Program-made: the position numbers and the translations under genes | Notes under the pieces: generated by a model | Databases searched by the model: none | What the model saw: only the letters and a program-made list of their open reading frames with translations | Told to the model about the DNA's origin: nothing | NCBI RefSeq assembly: GCF_000935045.1 | Contig: NZ_JYKS01000024.1 | Location: 80,463-144,462 of the forward strand | Origin: Pseudomonas sp. 10-1B | GTDB taxonomy: Bacteria; Pseudomonadota; Gammaproteobacteria; Pseudomonadales; Pseudomonadaceae | Reading direction: 5' to 3' | DNA: 64,000 nucleotides | Shown here: in pieces, positions 10,854-21,208 of the stretch | How positions within the stretch are numbered: the stretch's first letter is position 1 | How the letters are laid out: every line of letters starts with the position of its first letter

Positions 10854-11294
10854 TCATTCCTTCTTCTGCAAGCGCACCGCCAGCACATCACAAGGCGCGC
10901 CATGCAGCACGTCATTGGCCGTGGAGCCCAGCAGCAATGCCAGGCCATGACGGCCATGGCTACCGACCACGATCAGGTCGCACTGCTGGTCCTTGGCCAG
11001 CTGATGGATTTCCTGGCGCGGCTGGCCATAGGTCAGGTGCGAGTCGCCGCGGTTGATGTCAGGGTATTTGTTGAACAGGCGCTCCATGCGCTCCTTGGCC
11101 TGGTCGAACTGCTGCTGTTGCAGCTGCGACAGGTCCATAGGCACGTCGCCGCCAAAGGCCATGGCCATCGGCTCGACGATATGCACCAGCGAAACCTTGG
11201 CATTCGATGGGGCGGCCAGCGCCATGGCGCGTTTGATCACCGGGTCGCATTCTTCGGTCAGGTCGACGGCGACCAGAAGATGTTCGTAGGACAT
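10854..11294 (-). CDS. Universal stress protein, UspA family
   Basis: The 146-residue single-domain protein has the Usp alpha/beta fold: N-terminal strand HLLVAVDLTEECDPVIKRA, and the C-terminal nucleotide-binding loop DLIVVGSHGRHGLALLLGST followed by the closing strand CDVLAVRL. The G-x2-G-x9-G-S/T pattern indicates an ATP-binding Usp. Such proteins help cells survive stationary phase and oxidative or energy stress. AGGAG eight bases before ATG 11294 fixes the start; six extra in-frame residues upstream lack a ribosome site. Confidence 0.88.
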   Translation of the reverse strand: MSYEHLLVAVDLTEECDPVIKRAMALAAPSNAKVSLVHIVEPMAMAFGGDVPMDLSQLQQQQFDQAKERMERLFNKYPDINRGDSHLTYGQPRQEIHQLAKDQQCDLIVVGSHGRHGLALLLGSTANDVLHGAPCDVLAVRLQKKE

Positions 11295-11404
11295 GAGCGG
11301 TACTCCTGACAATCGCGATAGAAGAAGTATGGTCGCTTTCGAGCGGGTCTTCCGTGAAAAATGGCTAACCAGCTCATTTGCAACGTTTTATGGGAACTAC
11401 TGAT

Positions 11405-11842
11405 ATGACGGTATTGCTGGTGGTGTCAATCCTTGCGCTGATTCTCAGCCCGCTTTCCTGGCTGCGCACCTCGCGCAAGCAGAGCGAGCAGATGAAGCTG
11501 CGCCTGGAGGCGCGGCGCATGGGCCTGGCCATGCAACTGGCGCCGCAGCAGTGGCCGCACTGGCTGGAGAAGGAGCCGCCAAGCCCTTGCCCGCAATACC
11601 ACCGGGCCCGCCGCCGCGGGCATGAAGACAGCTTCAGCTTCTGGCAGATCAGCCCGGGGGTGTGGTGGAACCAGTGGCGCGAACCCTGCGAAGACCCGCG
11701 CTTCATGGAGGCCTTGGCGCGCTTGCCGGCGAGTGTGTACAAGGTCGAAGCCGATGCGCGGATGATTGCCTTGTACTGGACCGAGCGGGGCGATACGGCT
11801 GTATTGCAGGATGTTGCCTACGTCCTCGAAACCTTGGCCTGA
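11405..11842 (+). CDS. Small membrane-anchored hypothetical protein
   Basis: The 145-residue protein has one N-terminal membrane helix (MTVLLVVSILALILSPLSWL) followed by a basic cytoplasmic-side segment (RTSRKQSEQMKLRLEARR) and a soluble remainder with several Trp residues (ISPGVWWNQWREPC). No known domain is recognised. ATG 11405 was chosen because the hydrophobic helix begins there; the frame is open from 11378. It follows the divergent stress-protein gene and precedes a long non-coding stretch before fadBA. Function unknown. Confidence 0.7.
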   Translation: MTVLLVVSILALILSPLSWLRTSRKQSEQMKLRLEARRMGLAMQLAPQQWPHWLEKEPPSPCPQYHRARRRGHEDSFSFWQISPGVWWNQWREPCEDPRFMEALARLPASVYKVEADARMIALYWTERGDTAVLQDVAYVLETLA

Positions 11843-11867
11843 CAGCTGATTCATGAGCTGACACCGA

Positions 11868-11960
11868 TCCCTGTGGGAGCGGGCACGCCCGCGAACACCG
11901 GCAAAGCCGGTGCCACACACCGAGTTGCCAGTTTCGCGGGCACGCCCGCTCCCACAGGGA
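11868..11960. repeat. REP/BOX pair with internal hairpin
   Basis: Arms 11868-11895 and 11933-11960 are exact 28-base reverse complements (GGGAGCGGGCACGCCCGCG type). The loop holds a second small hairpin, CACCGGCAAAGCCGGTG. Confidence 0.85.
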
Positions 11961-11988
11961 ACGAGTTGAATTCAATAGCACATAACGA

Positions 11989-12044
11989 CAAAGCGGCGGC
12001 TTGGCCGATCCCCTGAAGGGGTGGGGTGCCAAGTCGCCGCTTTG
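11989..12044. other. Strong imperfect hairpin upstream of fadBA, possible structured RNA
   Basis: A 17-base arm (11989-12005) pairs with 12028-12044 with one mismatch, and the 22-base loop contains its own CCCCTGAAGGGG hairpin. It does not belong to the REP families of this window and has no T-run on either side, so it is not a standard terminator. It could be a structured RNA or a processed leader element. Confidence 0.45.
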
Positions 12045-12462
12045 CGTTCTGCTGCGCAGAAAGGCCAGGCAGGCCGGGTATTCATTCAAGCAAGTGCCAG
12101 TGTAGTCGCCCAAGGTTGCCGCGCAAGGCGAAAGTTGCAGCACTGGGCAAATGTTTGTGGTCAATCGCTGACATGAATGGCCAGCGATCACCGTCATCAT
12201 ATTTTGTACCAGGACGATACAAAATGACCGGAAAGTCGCGTTTCGGCTGTGCTCGTGAGCATTTGACAACGCCGATCTTTTCGGAGAATGTGTGCACACC
12301 CAAATCAAACGGGCGTATGAATTGAGCGTTTGTATGTCATGACGCCAAGCCATACTTCCGACTAGCGCGCTGACGGGTGTGCCTGGGGCAGGGCAGCTAG
12401 GCCTGCTTTTGCTGCAGCGATCGGCGTGTACAGTTCAGCTTCCATATCGTGGAGATCAGTTG
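12045..12462. promoter_or_regulatory. fadBA upstream control region with 8-bp palindrome
   Basis: No gene is seen in this stretch of about 420 bases. It contains a clear inverted repeat, ATTTTGTA (12201-12208) and TACAAAAT (12218-12225), with a nine-base spacer, in a locally AT-rich patch. This looks like a dimeric-regulator site, perhaps for fadBA. No good PsrA palindrome (GAAAC-N4-GTTTC type, as seen before psrA) was found here. GGAG at 12451-12454 is the fadB ribosome site. Confidence 0.4.
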
Positions 12463-14610
<2,148 letters not shown>

Positions 14611-14641
14611 GCGGCCAACGAGCTAGAGCGAGAGATTTGAT

Positions 14642-15817
14642 ATGAGCCTGAATCCAAGAGACGTGGTGATTGTCGACTTCGGTCGCACGCCAATGGGCCG
14701 CTCCAAGGGTGGCATGCACCGCAATACCCGCGCCGAAGACATGTCGGCGCACCTGATCAGCAAGCTGCTGGAACGCAACGACAAGGTCGACCCGAAAGAA
14801 GTCGAGGACGTGATCTGGGGCTGCGTCAACCAGACCCTGGAGCAGGGCTGGAACATCGCCCGTATGGCCTCGCTGATGACCCAGATCCCACACACTTCCG
14901 CGGCGCAGACCGTCAGCCGCCTGTGCGGCTCGTCGATGAGCGCGCTGCACACTGCTGCCCAGGCGATCATGACCGGTAACGGCGATGTGTTCGTGGTCGG
15001 TGGGGTGGAGCACATGGGCCACGTCAGCATGATGCACGGCGTCGACCCCAACCCGCACCTGTCCTTGCATGCCGCCAAGGCTTCCGGGATGATGGGCCTG
15101 ACTGCGGAGATGCTCGGCAAGATGCACGGCATCACCCGTGAGCAGCAGGACCTGTTCGGCTTGCGTTCGCACCAGCTGGCCCACAAGGCCACGGTCGAAG
15201 GCAAGTTCAAGGACGAGATCATCCCGATGCAGGGCTATGACGAGAACGGCTTCCTGAAGGTGTTCGATTTCGACGAAACCATTCGCCCGGAAACCACCCT
15301 CGAAGGCCTGGCGTCGCTCAAGCCTGCATTCAACCCGAAAGGTGGCACCGTCACTGCCGGTACCTCGTCGCAGATCACCGACGGCGCGTCGTGCATGATC
15401 GTCATGTCTGGCCAGCGTGCCATGGACCTGGGTATCCAGCCATTGGCGGTGATCCGCTCGATGGCGGTGGCCGGTGTCGACCCGGCGATCATGGGCTACG
15501 GCCCGGTACCATCGACCCAGAAGGCCCTCAAGCGTGCCGGCCTGAGCATGGCCGACATCGACTTCATCGAGCTCAACGAAGCCTTCGCTGCACAGGCCCT
15601 GCCAGTGCTGAAAGACTTGAAAGTGCTCGACAAGATGGATGAGAAGGTTAACCTGCACGGCGGCGCCATTGCCTTGGGCCACCCATTCGGTTGCTCTGGG
15701 GCACGTATTTCCGGCACCCTGCTCAATGTCATGAAGCAAAATGGCGGTACCCTCGGGGTGGCGACCATGTGCGTCGGCCTCGGCCAAGGTATCACCACTG
15801 TCTTCGAACGCGTCTGA
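14642..15817 (+). CDS. fadA: 3-ketoacyl-CoA thiolase, fatty acid oxidation complex beta subunit
   Basis: The 391-residue thiolase has all three catalytic residues: nucleophile C95 in SRLCGSSMSALH, H347 in GGAIALGHPFGCSG and C377 in MCVGLGQG. It cleaves 3-ketoacyl-CoA with CoA to release acetyl-CoA, as the partner of FadB. It sits 31 bases downstream of fadB in an operon. GAGAG precedes the ATG, and a strong terminator follows the stop codon. Confidence 0.97.
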   Translation: MSLNPRDVVIVDFGRTPMGRSKGGMHRNTRAEDMSAHLISKLLERNDKVDPKEVEDVIWGCVNQTLEQGWNIARMASLMTQIPHTSAAQTVSRLCGSSMSALHTAAQAIMTGNGDVFVVGGVEHMGHVSMMHGVDPNPHLSLHAAKASGMMGLTAEMLGKMHGITREQQDLFGLRSHQLAHKATVEGKFKDEIIPMQGYDENGFLKVFDFDETIRPETTLEGLASLKPAFNPKGGTVTAGTSSQITDGASCMIVMSGQRAMDLGIQPLAVIRSMAVAGVDPAIMGYGPVPSTQKALKRAGLSMADIDFIELNEAFAAQALPVLKDLKVLDKMDEKVNLHGGAIALGHPFGCSGARISGTLLNVMKQNGGTLGVATMCVGLGQGITTVFERV

Positions 15818-15836
15818 TCGCGTAGCGGGACAGCGA

Positions 15837-15866
15837 CCGGGGCCTTGTGCCCCGGTTTTGTTTTTT
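15837..15866 (+). terminator. Rho-independent terminator of fadBA
   Basis: The stem CCGGGGC (15837-15843) / GCCCCGG (15849-15855) with a five-base loop is followed by TTTTGTTTTTT. It lies 20 bases after the fadA stop. Confidence 0.9.
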
Positions 15867-15893
15867 CAGGTTTTATTCAAGAGGGTGGGCAAC

Positions 15894-16145
15894 ATGCAGA
15901 TACAACCAGGCGTATACCGGCATTACAAAGGGCCTGAGTACCGTGTCTTCAGTGTTGCGCGGCACTCCGAGAGCGAAGAGTGGATGGTGTTCTACCAATG
16001 CCTGTATGGTGATTACAGCTTCTGGGTGCGGCCACTTTCGATGTTCCAGGAGTCCGTCGAGGTTGACGGCGAGCAGGTGCCACGCTTTGCTTTGGTCAAG
16101 GCCGAAGAGGGGCTGCCCGGGTTGCTGGGTAAGTCGCACGAGTGA
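15894..16145 (+). CDS. DUF1653 family protein
   Basis: The protein is 83 residues and cytoplasmic. It begins MQIQPGVYRHYKGPEYRV and includes MVFYQCLYGDYSFWVRPLSMF, which is the DUF1653 pattern (GxYxHyKG near the N-terminus, WvRPlxmF in the middle). The biochemical function of the family is not established. GAGGGTGGG stands just before ATG 15894. It lies between the fadBA terminator and topA and is probably its own transcription unit. Confidence 0.85.
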   Translation: MQIQPGVYRHYKGPEYRVFSVARHSESEEWMVFYQCLYGDYSFWVRPLSMFQESVEVDGEQVPRFALVKAEEGLPGLLGKSHE

Positions 16146-16246
16146 TCGTTCGAACTTGACCTCACACTTTTGCCACTATATATAGCGGTGCCGCGTCTAG
16201 GCACCTGACGCGTTTTTCATCTTCAGATTCAGGAATACTCCGATCC

Positions 16247-18856
16247 ATGGGCAAATCGCTGGTCATTGTGGAATCCCCGGCCAAGGCCAAGACCATCAAC
16301 AAGTACCTGGGCAACCAGTACGTGGTGAAGTCGAGTATCGGCCATATCCGAGACCTCCCCACCAGCGGTTCGGCCAGCGCAAGCAAAGAGCCGGCCGCCA
16401 AGCGTGGCAAGGTTGCGGGTGAGGCACCGGCGCTTTCGCCGAAGGAAAAGGCCCGTCGCCAGCTGGTGGCGCGTATGGGCGTCGACCCCGACCAGGGCTG
16501 GAAGGCCAAGTACGAGATCCTGCCCGGCAAGGAAAAGGTGATCGAAGAGCTGCGCCGCCTGGCCAAGGATGCCGACACCATCTACCTCGCAACCGACTTG
16601 GACCGCGAAGGGGAAGCCATTGCCTGGCACCTGCGCGAGGCCATCGGCGGCGACGACACCCGCTACAAGCGCGTGGTGTTCAACGAAATTACCAAGAAGG
16701 CCATTCAGGATGCCTTCTCGCAGCCGGGCGAGCTGGACATCGACCGGGTCAATGCCCAGCAGGCGCGGCGCTTCCTCGACCGCGTGGTCGGTTACATGGT
16801 TTCGCCGTTGCTGTGGGCCAAGATCGCCCGTGGCCTGTCGGCCGGCCGGGTGCAGTCGGTGGCGGTGAAGCTGGTGGTGGAGCGCGAGCGCGAAATCCGT
16901 GCCTTCATCCCGGAAGAATACTGGGAAATCCACGCCGACCTCGGTACTGCCAAGAACGCCAAGGTGCGCTTCGAGGTGGCACGCGAGAAGGGTGAGGCGT
17001 TCAAGCCGCTGAACGAAGCCCAGGCCATGGCTGCGCTGGAAAAGCTCAAGGCTTCCAGCTATAGCGTGGTCAAGCGCGAAGACCGCCCGACCAGCAGCAA
17101 GCCATCGGCACCGTTCATTACCTCCACCCTGCAGCAGGCGGCCAGTAACCGCCTGGGCTTCGGCGTGAAGAAAACCATGATGATGGCCCAGCGCTTGTAC
17201 GAAGCCGGCTACATCACCTATATGCGTACCGACTCGACCAACCTGTCAGCCGATGCCCTGGACATGGCGCGTAGCTACATCGAGCGCGAGTTCGGCAAGC
17301 AGTACCTGCCAGATGCGCCGCTGGTGTACGGCAGCAAGGAAGGTGCCCAGGAGGCGCACGAAGCGATTCGTCCTTCCGACGTGAATACCCACCCGACCAA
17401 GCTCAGTGGCATGGAGCGTGACGCCGAACGCCTGTACGAGCTGATCTGGCGCCAGTTCCTGGCCTGCCAGATGCCGCCGGCGCAGTACCTGTCCACCAGC
17501 GTCACCGTGGCAGCAGGCGACTTCGAGCTGCGTGCCAAGGGCCGTATCCTCAAGTTCGACGGTTACACCCGTGTGCTGCCGCAGCAGAGCAAGCCTGGCG
17601 AAGACGACGTGCTGCCAGAGATGGTCCAGGGCGAAGCGCTGAAGCTGATCCAGATCGACCCGAGCCAGCACTTCACCAAGCCGCCGGCGCGCTTCACCGA
17701 AGCCAGCCTGGTCAAGGAGATGGAAAAGCGTGGCATCGGCCGCCCGTCGACCTACGCGGCGATCATCTCGACCATCCAGGACCGTGGCTATGTGACCTTG
17801 CACAACCGCCGCTTCTACTCCGAGAAGATGGGCGATATCGTTACCGAGCGCCTGTCGGAAAGCTTCTCCAACCTGATGGACTACGGCTTTACCGCCGACA
17901 TGGAGGAGAACCTCGACGACGTGGCCCAGGGCGAGCGTGACTGGAAGAACGTGCTTGACGAGTTCTACGGCGATTTCAGCAAGAAGCTGCAGACCGCCGA
18001 GTCCAGCGAAGACGGCATGCGCGCCAACCAGCCGACCATGACCAATATTCCGTGCAAGGAATGTGGCCGGCCGATGATGATCCGTACCGCCTCCACCGGC
18101 GTGTTCCTCGGTTGCTCGGGCTACAGCCTGCCGCCGAAAGAGCGCTGCAAGGCTACTGTCAACCTCGTGCCGGGCGACGAGATTGCCGCTGACGACGAGG
18201 GCGAATCGGAATCGCGCGTGCTGCTGGGCAAGCACCGCTGCCCGATCTGCGCCACGGCGATGGATGCCTACCTGCTGGACGAGAAGCACAAGCTGCACAT
18301 CTGCGGTAACAACCCGGATTGCGCCGGCTACGAGATCGAGGAAGGTAGCTACCGCATCAAGGGCTACGAAGGGCCGAGCCTGGAGTGCGACAAGTGCGGC
18401 AGCGAGATGCAGTTGAAGACCGGCCGTTTCGGCAAGTTCTTCGGCTGTACCAACCCGGCGTGCAAGAACACCCGCAAGCTGCTCAAGAGCGGCGAGGCGG
18501 CGCCACCGAAGATGGACAAGGTGGACATGCCGGAGCTCAAGTGCGAGAAGGTCGACGATACCTACGTGCTGCGTGACGGCGCTTCGGGGCTGTTCCTGGC
18601 CGCCAGCCAGTTCCCCAAGAACCGTGAGACCCGCGCACCACTGGTGCTGGAGATCGTGCCGCATAAGCATGAGATCGATCCGAAGTACCACTTCCTGTGC
18701 GATGCGCCGCAGAAAGACCCGGACGGCCGCCCGGCGGTGATCCGCTACAGCCGCAAGACCAAGGAGCAGTACGTGCAGTCCGAAGTCGATGGCAAGCCGA
18801 CCGGCTGGAAAGCCTTCTACGACGGTGGTGCGTGGAAGGTTGAAGACAAGCGCTGA
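16247..18856 (+). CDS. topA: DNA topoisomerase I
   Basis: The 869-residue type IA topoisomerase relaxes negative supercoils. The Toprim domain is at the N-terminus (VIVESPAKAKTI, later DLDREGEAIAWH). The catalytic tyrosine is Y325 in YITYMRTDST. Three C-terminal C4 zinc ribbons are visible (CKECGRP, CPICATAMD, CDKCGSEM), then basic tail modules with the IRYSRKTKEQY segment. A positively charged insertion of about 25 residues follows residue 40 (SASASKEPAAKRGKVAGEAP). AGGAA precedes the ATG. Confidence 0.96.
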   Translation: MGKSLVIVESPAKAKTINKYLGNQYVVKSSIGHIRDLPTSGSASASKEPAAKRGKVAGEAPALSPKEKARRQLVARMGVDPDQGWKAKYEILPGKEKVIEELRRLAKDADTIYLATDLDREGEAIAWHLREAIGGDDTRYKRVVFNEITKKAIQDAFSQPGELDIDRVNAQQARRFLDRVVGYMVSPLLWAKIARGLSAGRVQSVAVKLVVEREREIRAFIPEEYWEIHADLGTAKNAKVRFEVAREKGEAFKPLNEAQAMAALEKLKASSYSVVKREDRPTSSKPSAPFITSTLQQAASNRLGFGVKKTMMMAQRLYEAGYITYMRTDSTNLSADALDMARSYIEREFGKQYLPDAPLVYGSKEGAQEAHEAIRPSDVNTHPTKLSGMERDAERLYELIWRQFLACQMPPAQYLSTSVTVAAGDFELRAKGRILKFDGYTRVLPQQSKPGEDDVLPEMVQGEALKLIQIDPSQHFTKPPARFTEASLVKEMEKRGIGRPSTYAAIISTIQDRGYVTLHNRRFYSEKMGDIVTERLSESFSNLMDYGFTADMEENLDDVAQGERDWKNVLDEFYGDFSKKLQTAESSEDGMRANQPTMTNIPCKECGRPMMIRTASTGVFLGCSGYSLPPKERCKATVNLVPGDEIAADDEGESESRVLLGKHRCPICATAMDAYLLDEKHKLHICGNNPDCAGYEIEEGSYRIKGYEGPSLECDKCGSEMQLKTGRFGKFFGCTNPACKNTRKLLKSGEAAPPKMDKVDMPELKCEKVDDTYVLRDGASGLFLAASQFPKNRETRAPLVLEIVPHKHEIDPKYHFLCDAPQKDPDGRPAVIRYSRKTKEQYVQSEVDGKPTGWKAFYDGGAWKVEDKR

Positions 18857-18872
18857 TCTGTCAGTGCTGTAA

Positions 18873-18994
18873 TTGGGGCCGCTTCGCGCCCCTTCGCGGG
18901 CTTGCCCGCTCCCACAGGTATCGCGCCGTCCTTGAATGTGGCGCTGCACTTGTGGGAGCGGGCAAGCCCGCGAAGGGGCGCAAAGCGGCCCCAA
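18873..18994. repeat. REP pair, 44-bp inverted repeat
   Basis: Arms 18873-18916 and 18951-18994 are reverse complements with one mismatch and include the GCGGGCTTGCCCGC core. It lies between topA and the next gene on the same strand and may insulate the two transcripts. Confidence 0.85.
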
Positions 18995-19044
18995 TCATTT
19001 ATGATGCAGCTATCCGCCTTGCAGCCTGATGGGAGGGCACTGAA

Positions 19045-19560
19045 ATGGCCCAGGAACTCTACACCCGCACCAACCAGAAACTGTTCTTCGCCGGCCTCGC
19101 CCTGGAGTCCATGGCCAAGGCCGAGCAAAGCCAGGCCATGAACGCCCAGGGCCTGGTCCAGGCCGAGCGCGAGGCTGCACTGTTCCATCTGTATGGCGCG
19201 CTGCTGGGCCTGTGCCATGAGATCGGTGGATTCTACCGTTTGCCTGTGGTTGCAACGGTCGAGCAGGCACTGGCCGACGACGCCCTGAACGGCATCGCCA
19301 TCCCGGAAGTGGCCGAACTGCTGGAACTGGCTCGCCAGCGGGAAACCTGGCTGGCGCAAATGCTGGGTGCTTATGCCGATTTGTTCCGACCACCGGTCGC
19401 GAAGAAAACCGCGAAAACCGATGTCACCCAGCCACTGATCCAGGCCGTCAACCTCGATGAGCCCGAGCATCCTGCGCTGTCGCAAGCCGAGCTGGAAAGC
19501 TGGCGCAACAACCTCAAGGGCTTGGTGAGACGTTTCCGCGACGCGTTGAGTGAGTGCTGA
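19045..19560 (+). CDS. Conserved hypothetical protein, DUF6586-like
   Basis: The 171-residue helical protein has no signal peptide or membrane span. The N-terminal half is rich in Ala and Leu helices (KLFFAGLALESMAKAEQ, EAALFHLYGALLGLCHEIG), a pattern of a conserved Pseudomonas family next to topA. The C-terminus contains ESWRNNLKGLVRRFRDAL. GGGAGG precedes the ATG. It is followed 50 bases later by another small gene on the same strand. Function unknown. Confidence 0.75.
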   Translation: MAQELYTRTNQKLFFAGLALESMAKAEQSQAMNAQGLVQAEREAALFHLYGALLGLCHEIGGFYRLPVVATVEQALADDALNGIAIPEVAELLELARQRETWLAQMLGAYADLFRPPVAKKTAKTDVTQPLIQAVNLDEPEHPALSQAELESWRNNLKGLVRRFRDALSEC

Positions 19561-19610
19561 GTGCCGTTACGGCTGGTACAATACTGGCCTTTCGCGGAGA
19601 ACTGCCATTT

Positions 19611-19844
19611 ATGTCTACGTCTTTTCTGGAAATTGTCGAGTTGCCTGATGGCCGCATCGAACTGCGTCGCGCCGAGGATGAGGGCTCTCTGGTAACCCTG
19701 GATTTCTCGGAAGACGCCAAGGCGTTCCTGCAGGGCCAGCATGTGGAAGTGGCCAAGGCCATGCTCAGTGTGGGCGTGCAGATGGCCGGTCGCCTGATGG
19801 ATGGCGAGCTCGAGCGTGATGAAGGGCCGCGCGTGCTGCACTGA
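19611..19844 (+). CDS. Small conserved hypothetical protein
   Basis: The 77-residue acidic protein starts MSTSFLEIVELPDGRIELRR and contains TLDFSEDAKAFLQGQHVEVA. It has no membrane segment and no recognised domain. ATG 19611 has GGAGA about 12 bases upstream. A good TACAAT -10 (19577-19582, in GGTACAATACTGG) suggests a promoter of its own. It is convergent with sulA. Function unknown. Confidence 0.7.
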   Translation: MSTSFLEIVELPDGRIELRRAEDEGSLVTLDFSEDAKAFLQGQHVEVAKAMLSVGVQMAGRLMDGELERDEGPRVLH

Positions 19845-19882
19845 AGGTGCAGCAGGGCATCAGGCTTTTTGAACTGACAGGC

Positions 19883-19920
19883 AAAGCCTGAACATCAGCC
19901 GAGGCGGATGTTCAGGCTTT
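19883..19920. terminator. Hairpin between convergent genes, covering the sulA stop
   Basis: A perfect 14-base inverted repeat (19883-19896 and 19907-19920) with a ten-base loop ends in AAA/TTT on both sides. A copy of the AGGCTTT half also lies at 19862-19868. It could end transcription in both directions. The sulA stop codon lies within the left arm. Confidence 0.6.
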
Positions 19921-20371
19921 GTGCGTTTCCGGCACTGGCTGCGCGCAGCAGTTGCTGGCGAGCAGTGGCATTGACGTTGCCCAGCCAACTGACCACCGTA
20001 TGGCTACGGCCAAGGCGCAAGGCTTCGCAGGCCAGTTGCAGCGGGCTTTGCTTGCCACGAGGTTGCAGCAGCAGGATACGTTCACGGTTGAGCCCGGCAT
20101 CGCGCAGCCAGGCCTGGGTCAGGCTCGATGGCGGGGCGATCAGGGTCAGCCAGCGGGTTTCGTCCTCTTCGCTCAGTTCGCGCAAAACCGGTGCCAGCAG
20201 GCTGTGGCAATGCCCGGGGGCACCACGCAGCGACAGTTCGCTGAACAGCTCGGGCTGGCTGCTCTTGCGCGCCAGTTCGCTGGCTTTCAGGCCCGGTAGC
20301 ACGGGCTGGGCGAGGAATGCTTCGAACAGTGGCAACTGGACTTGCTCGGGTGCGTGAATGAACTGCTGCAT
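19895..20371 (-). CDS. sulA: SOS cell-division inhibitor SulA
   Basis: The 158-residue protein has the SulA fold: LITLIAPPSSLTQAWLRDAG-like central strand and helix (TRWLTLIAPPSSLTQAWL) and HTVVSWLGNVNATARQQLLRA near the C-terminus, as in the P. aeruginosa SulA-FtsZ complex. It binds FtsZ and blocks polymerisation while DNA damage lasts. GGAGG precedes the ATG. It starts 13 bases after lexA, so the two form one LexA-controlled operon. Confidence 0.93.
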   Translation of the reverse strand: MQQFIHAPEQVQLPLFEAFLAQPVLPGLKASELARKSSQPELFSELSLRGAPGHCHSLLAPVLRELSEEDETRWLTLIAPPSSLTQAWLRDAGLNRERILLLQPRGKQSPLQLACEALRLGRSHTVVSWLGNVNATARQQLLRAASAGNAQSLNIRLG

Positions 20372-20384
20372 GACGCCTCCTGGA

Positions 20385-20993
20385 TCAGCGGCGAATGACG
20401 CCGACGCTCAAGCCCTCGATCACCAGTTCCTGTTCTTTCAGGTCGACTTCGATGGGGGCGAATTCGGGGTTTTCGGCAAGCAGCCAGACCTTGCTGCCTT
20501 CGCGCTTGAAGCGCTTGACGGTCACTTCGTCACCGATACGGGCCACGACGATCTGGCCGTTGCGGGCTTCGCGGCAGGTGTGCACCGCCAGCAGGTCGCC
20601 GTCGAAGATGCCGACGTCCTTCATGCTCATGCCGTGTACGCGCAGCAGGTAGTCGGCCTGGGGGTGGAAGAAGTCGGGGTTGATGTTGCAGGATTGTTCG
20701 ATGTGCTGTTCGGCAAGGATCGGCGCGCCGGCGGCAACCCGGCCGATGATGGGCAGGCCGCTTTCTTCGGCCTTGGCCTCGAGGCCAGGGATACGGATGC
20801 CACGGGAGGCGCCCGGGGTCATCTCGATCGCCCCCTTGCGGGCGAGGGCCTTGAGGTGCTCCTCGGCGGCGTTGGGCGACTTGAAGCCCAGCTCCTGGGC
20901 GATCTCGGCGCGCGTTGGCGGGAAGCCGTTGTCTTCCAGGCAGCGCTTGATGAACGCGAGAATTTCGGCTTGGCGTGGCGTCAGTTTCAACAT
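20385..20993 (-). CDS. lexA: SOS repressor LexA
   Basis: The 202-residue repressor has an N-terminal winged helix-turn-helix (1-65, PPTRAEIAQELGFKSPNAAEEHL) and a C-terminal S24 peptidase domain. The self-cleavage site is A88-G89 in GRVAAGAP, and the Ser-Lys dyad is S123 and K160. RecA filaments trigger self-cleavage, which releases sulA and the other SOS genes. ATG 20993 gives the family N-terminus MLKLTPRQAEIL; the frame upstream is not homologous. Two LexA boxes overlap its promoter. Confidence 0.97.
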   Translation of the reverse strand: MLKLTPRQAEILAFIKRCLEDNGFPPTRAEIAQELGFKSPNAAEEHLKALARKGAIEMTPGASRGIRIPGLEAKAEESGLPIIGRVAAGAPILAEQHIEQSCNINPDFFHPQADYLLRVHGMSMKDVGIFDGDLLAVHTCREARNGQIVVARIGDEVTVKRFKREGSKVWLLAENPEFAPIEVDLKEQELVIEGLSVGVIRR

Positions 20994-21003
20994 GGTGAGC
21001 GCT

Positions 21004-21055
21004 CTGTCTTTTTGTACAGTGACTGGGATTATATACAGTACTGGATGCGCTGCAA
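21004..21055 (-). promoter_or_regulatory. lexA-sulA promoter with two LexA boxes
   Basis: On the minus strand, TTGCAG (21055-21050), a 16-base spacer and a perfect TATAAT (21033-21028) form the promoter. Two 16-base CTG-N10-CAG LexA boxes are present: 21023-21038, covering the -10, and 21004-21019, just downstream. This gives SOS control and autoregulation. Confidence 0.9.
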
Positions 21056-21140
21056 GAAAAAACCTGTAATAAACAGCAGGGGCTGTACTTGCAGTGGGCC
21101 GCCTGGCGCTTTTAAATGGCGACCGCCCGGTCACCGAGCC

Positions 21141-21184
21141 TTGACAGAAGCAGGGCTGAAACGTATGTTTCAAACACCTGTTTG
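21141..21184 (+). promoter_or_regulatory. psrA promoter with two PsrA-type palindromes
   Basis: TTGACA (21141-21146), a 17-base spacer and TATGTT (21164-21169) form a promoter. Overlapping and following the -10 are GAAAC-GTAT-GTTTC (21158-21171) and CAAAC-ACCT-GTTTG (21171-21184), sharing one base. Both fit the known PsrA site pattern of inverted GAAAC/GTTTC halves, so autorepression is likely. Confidence 0.85.
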
Positions 21185-21208
21185 TCTGGCGGAGTAGTCG
21201 GAGTAGTC

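Noticed and set aside
12301..12345. CAAAC...GTTTG as a PsrA site before fadB
   Set aside because: The halves are about 17 bases apart, not 2-4 as in the psrA operators, so it does not fit.
17246..18994. A 582-codon frame opposite topA
   Set aside because: Antisense shadow with no homology; topA is complete on the plus strand.
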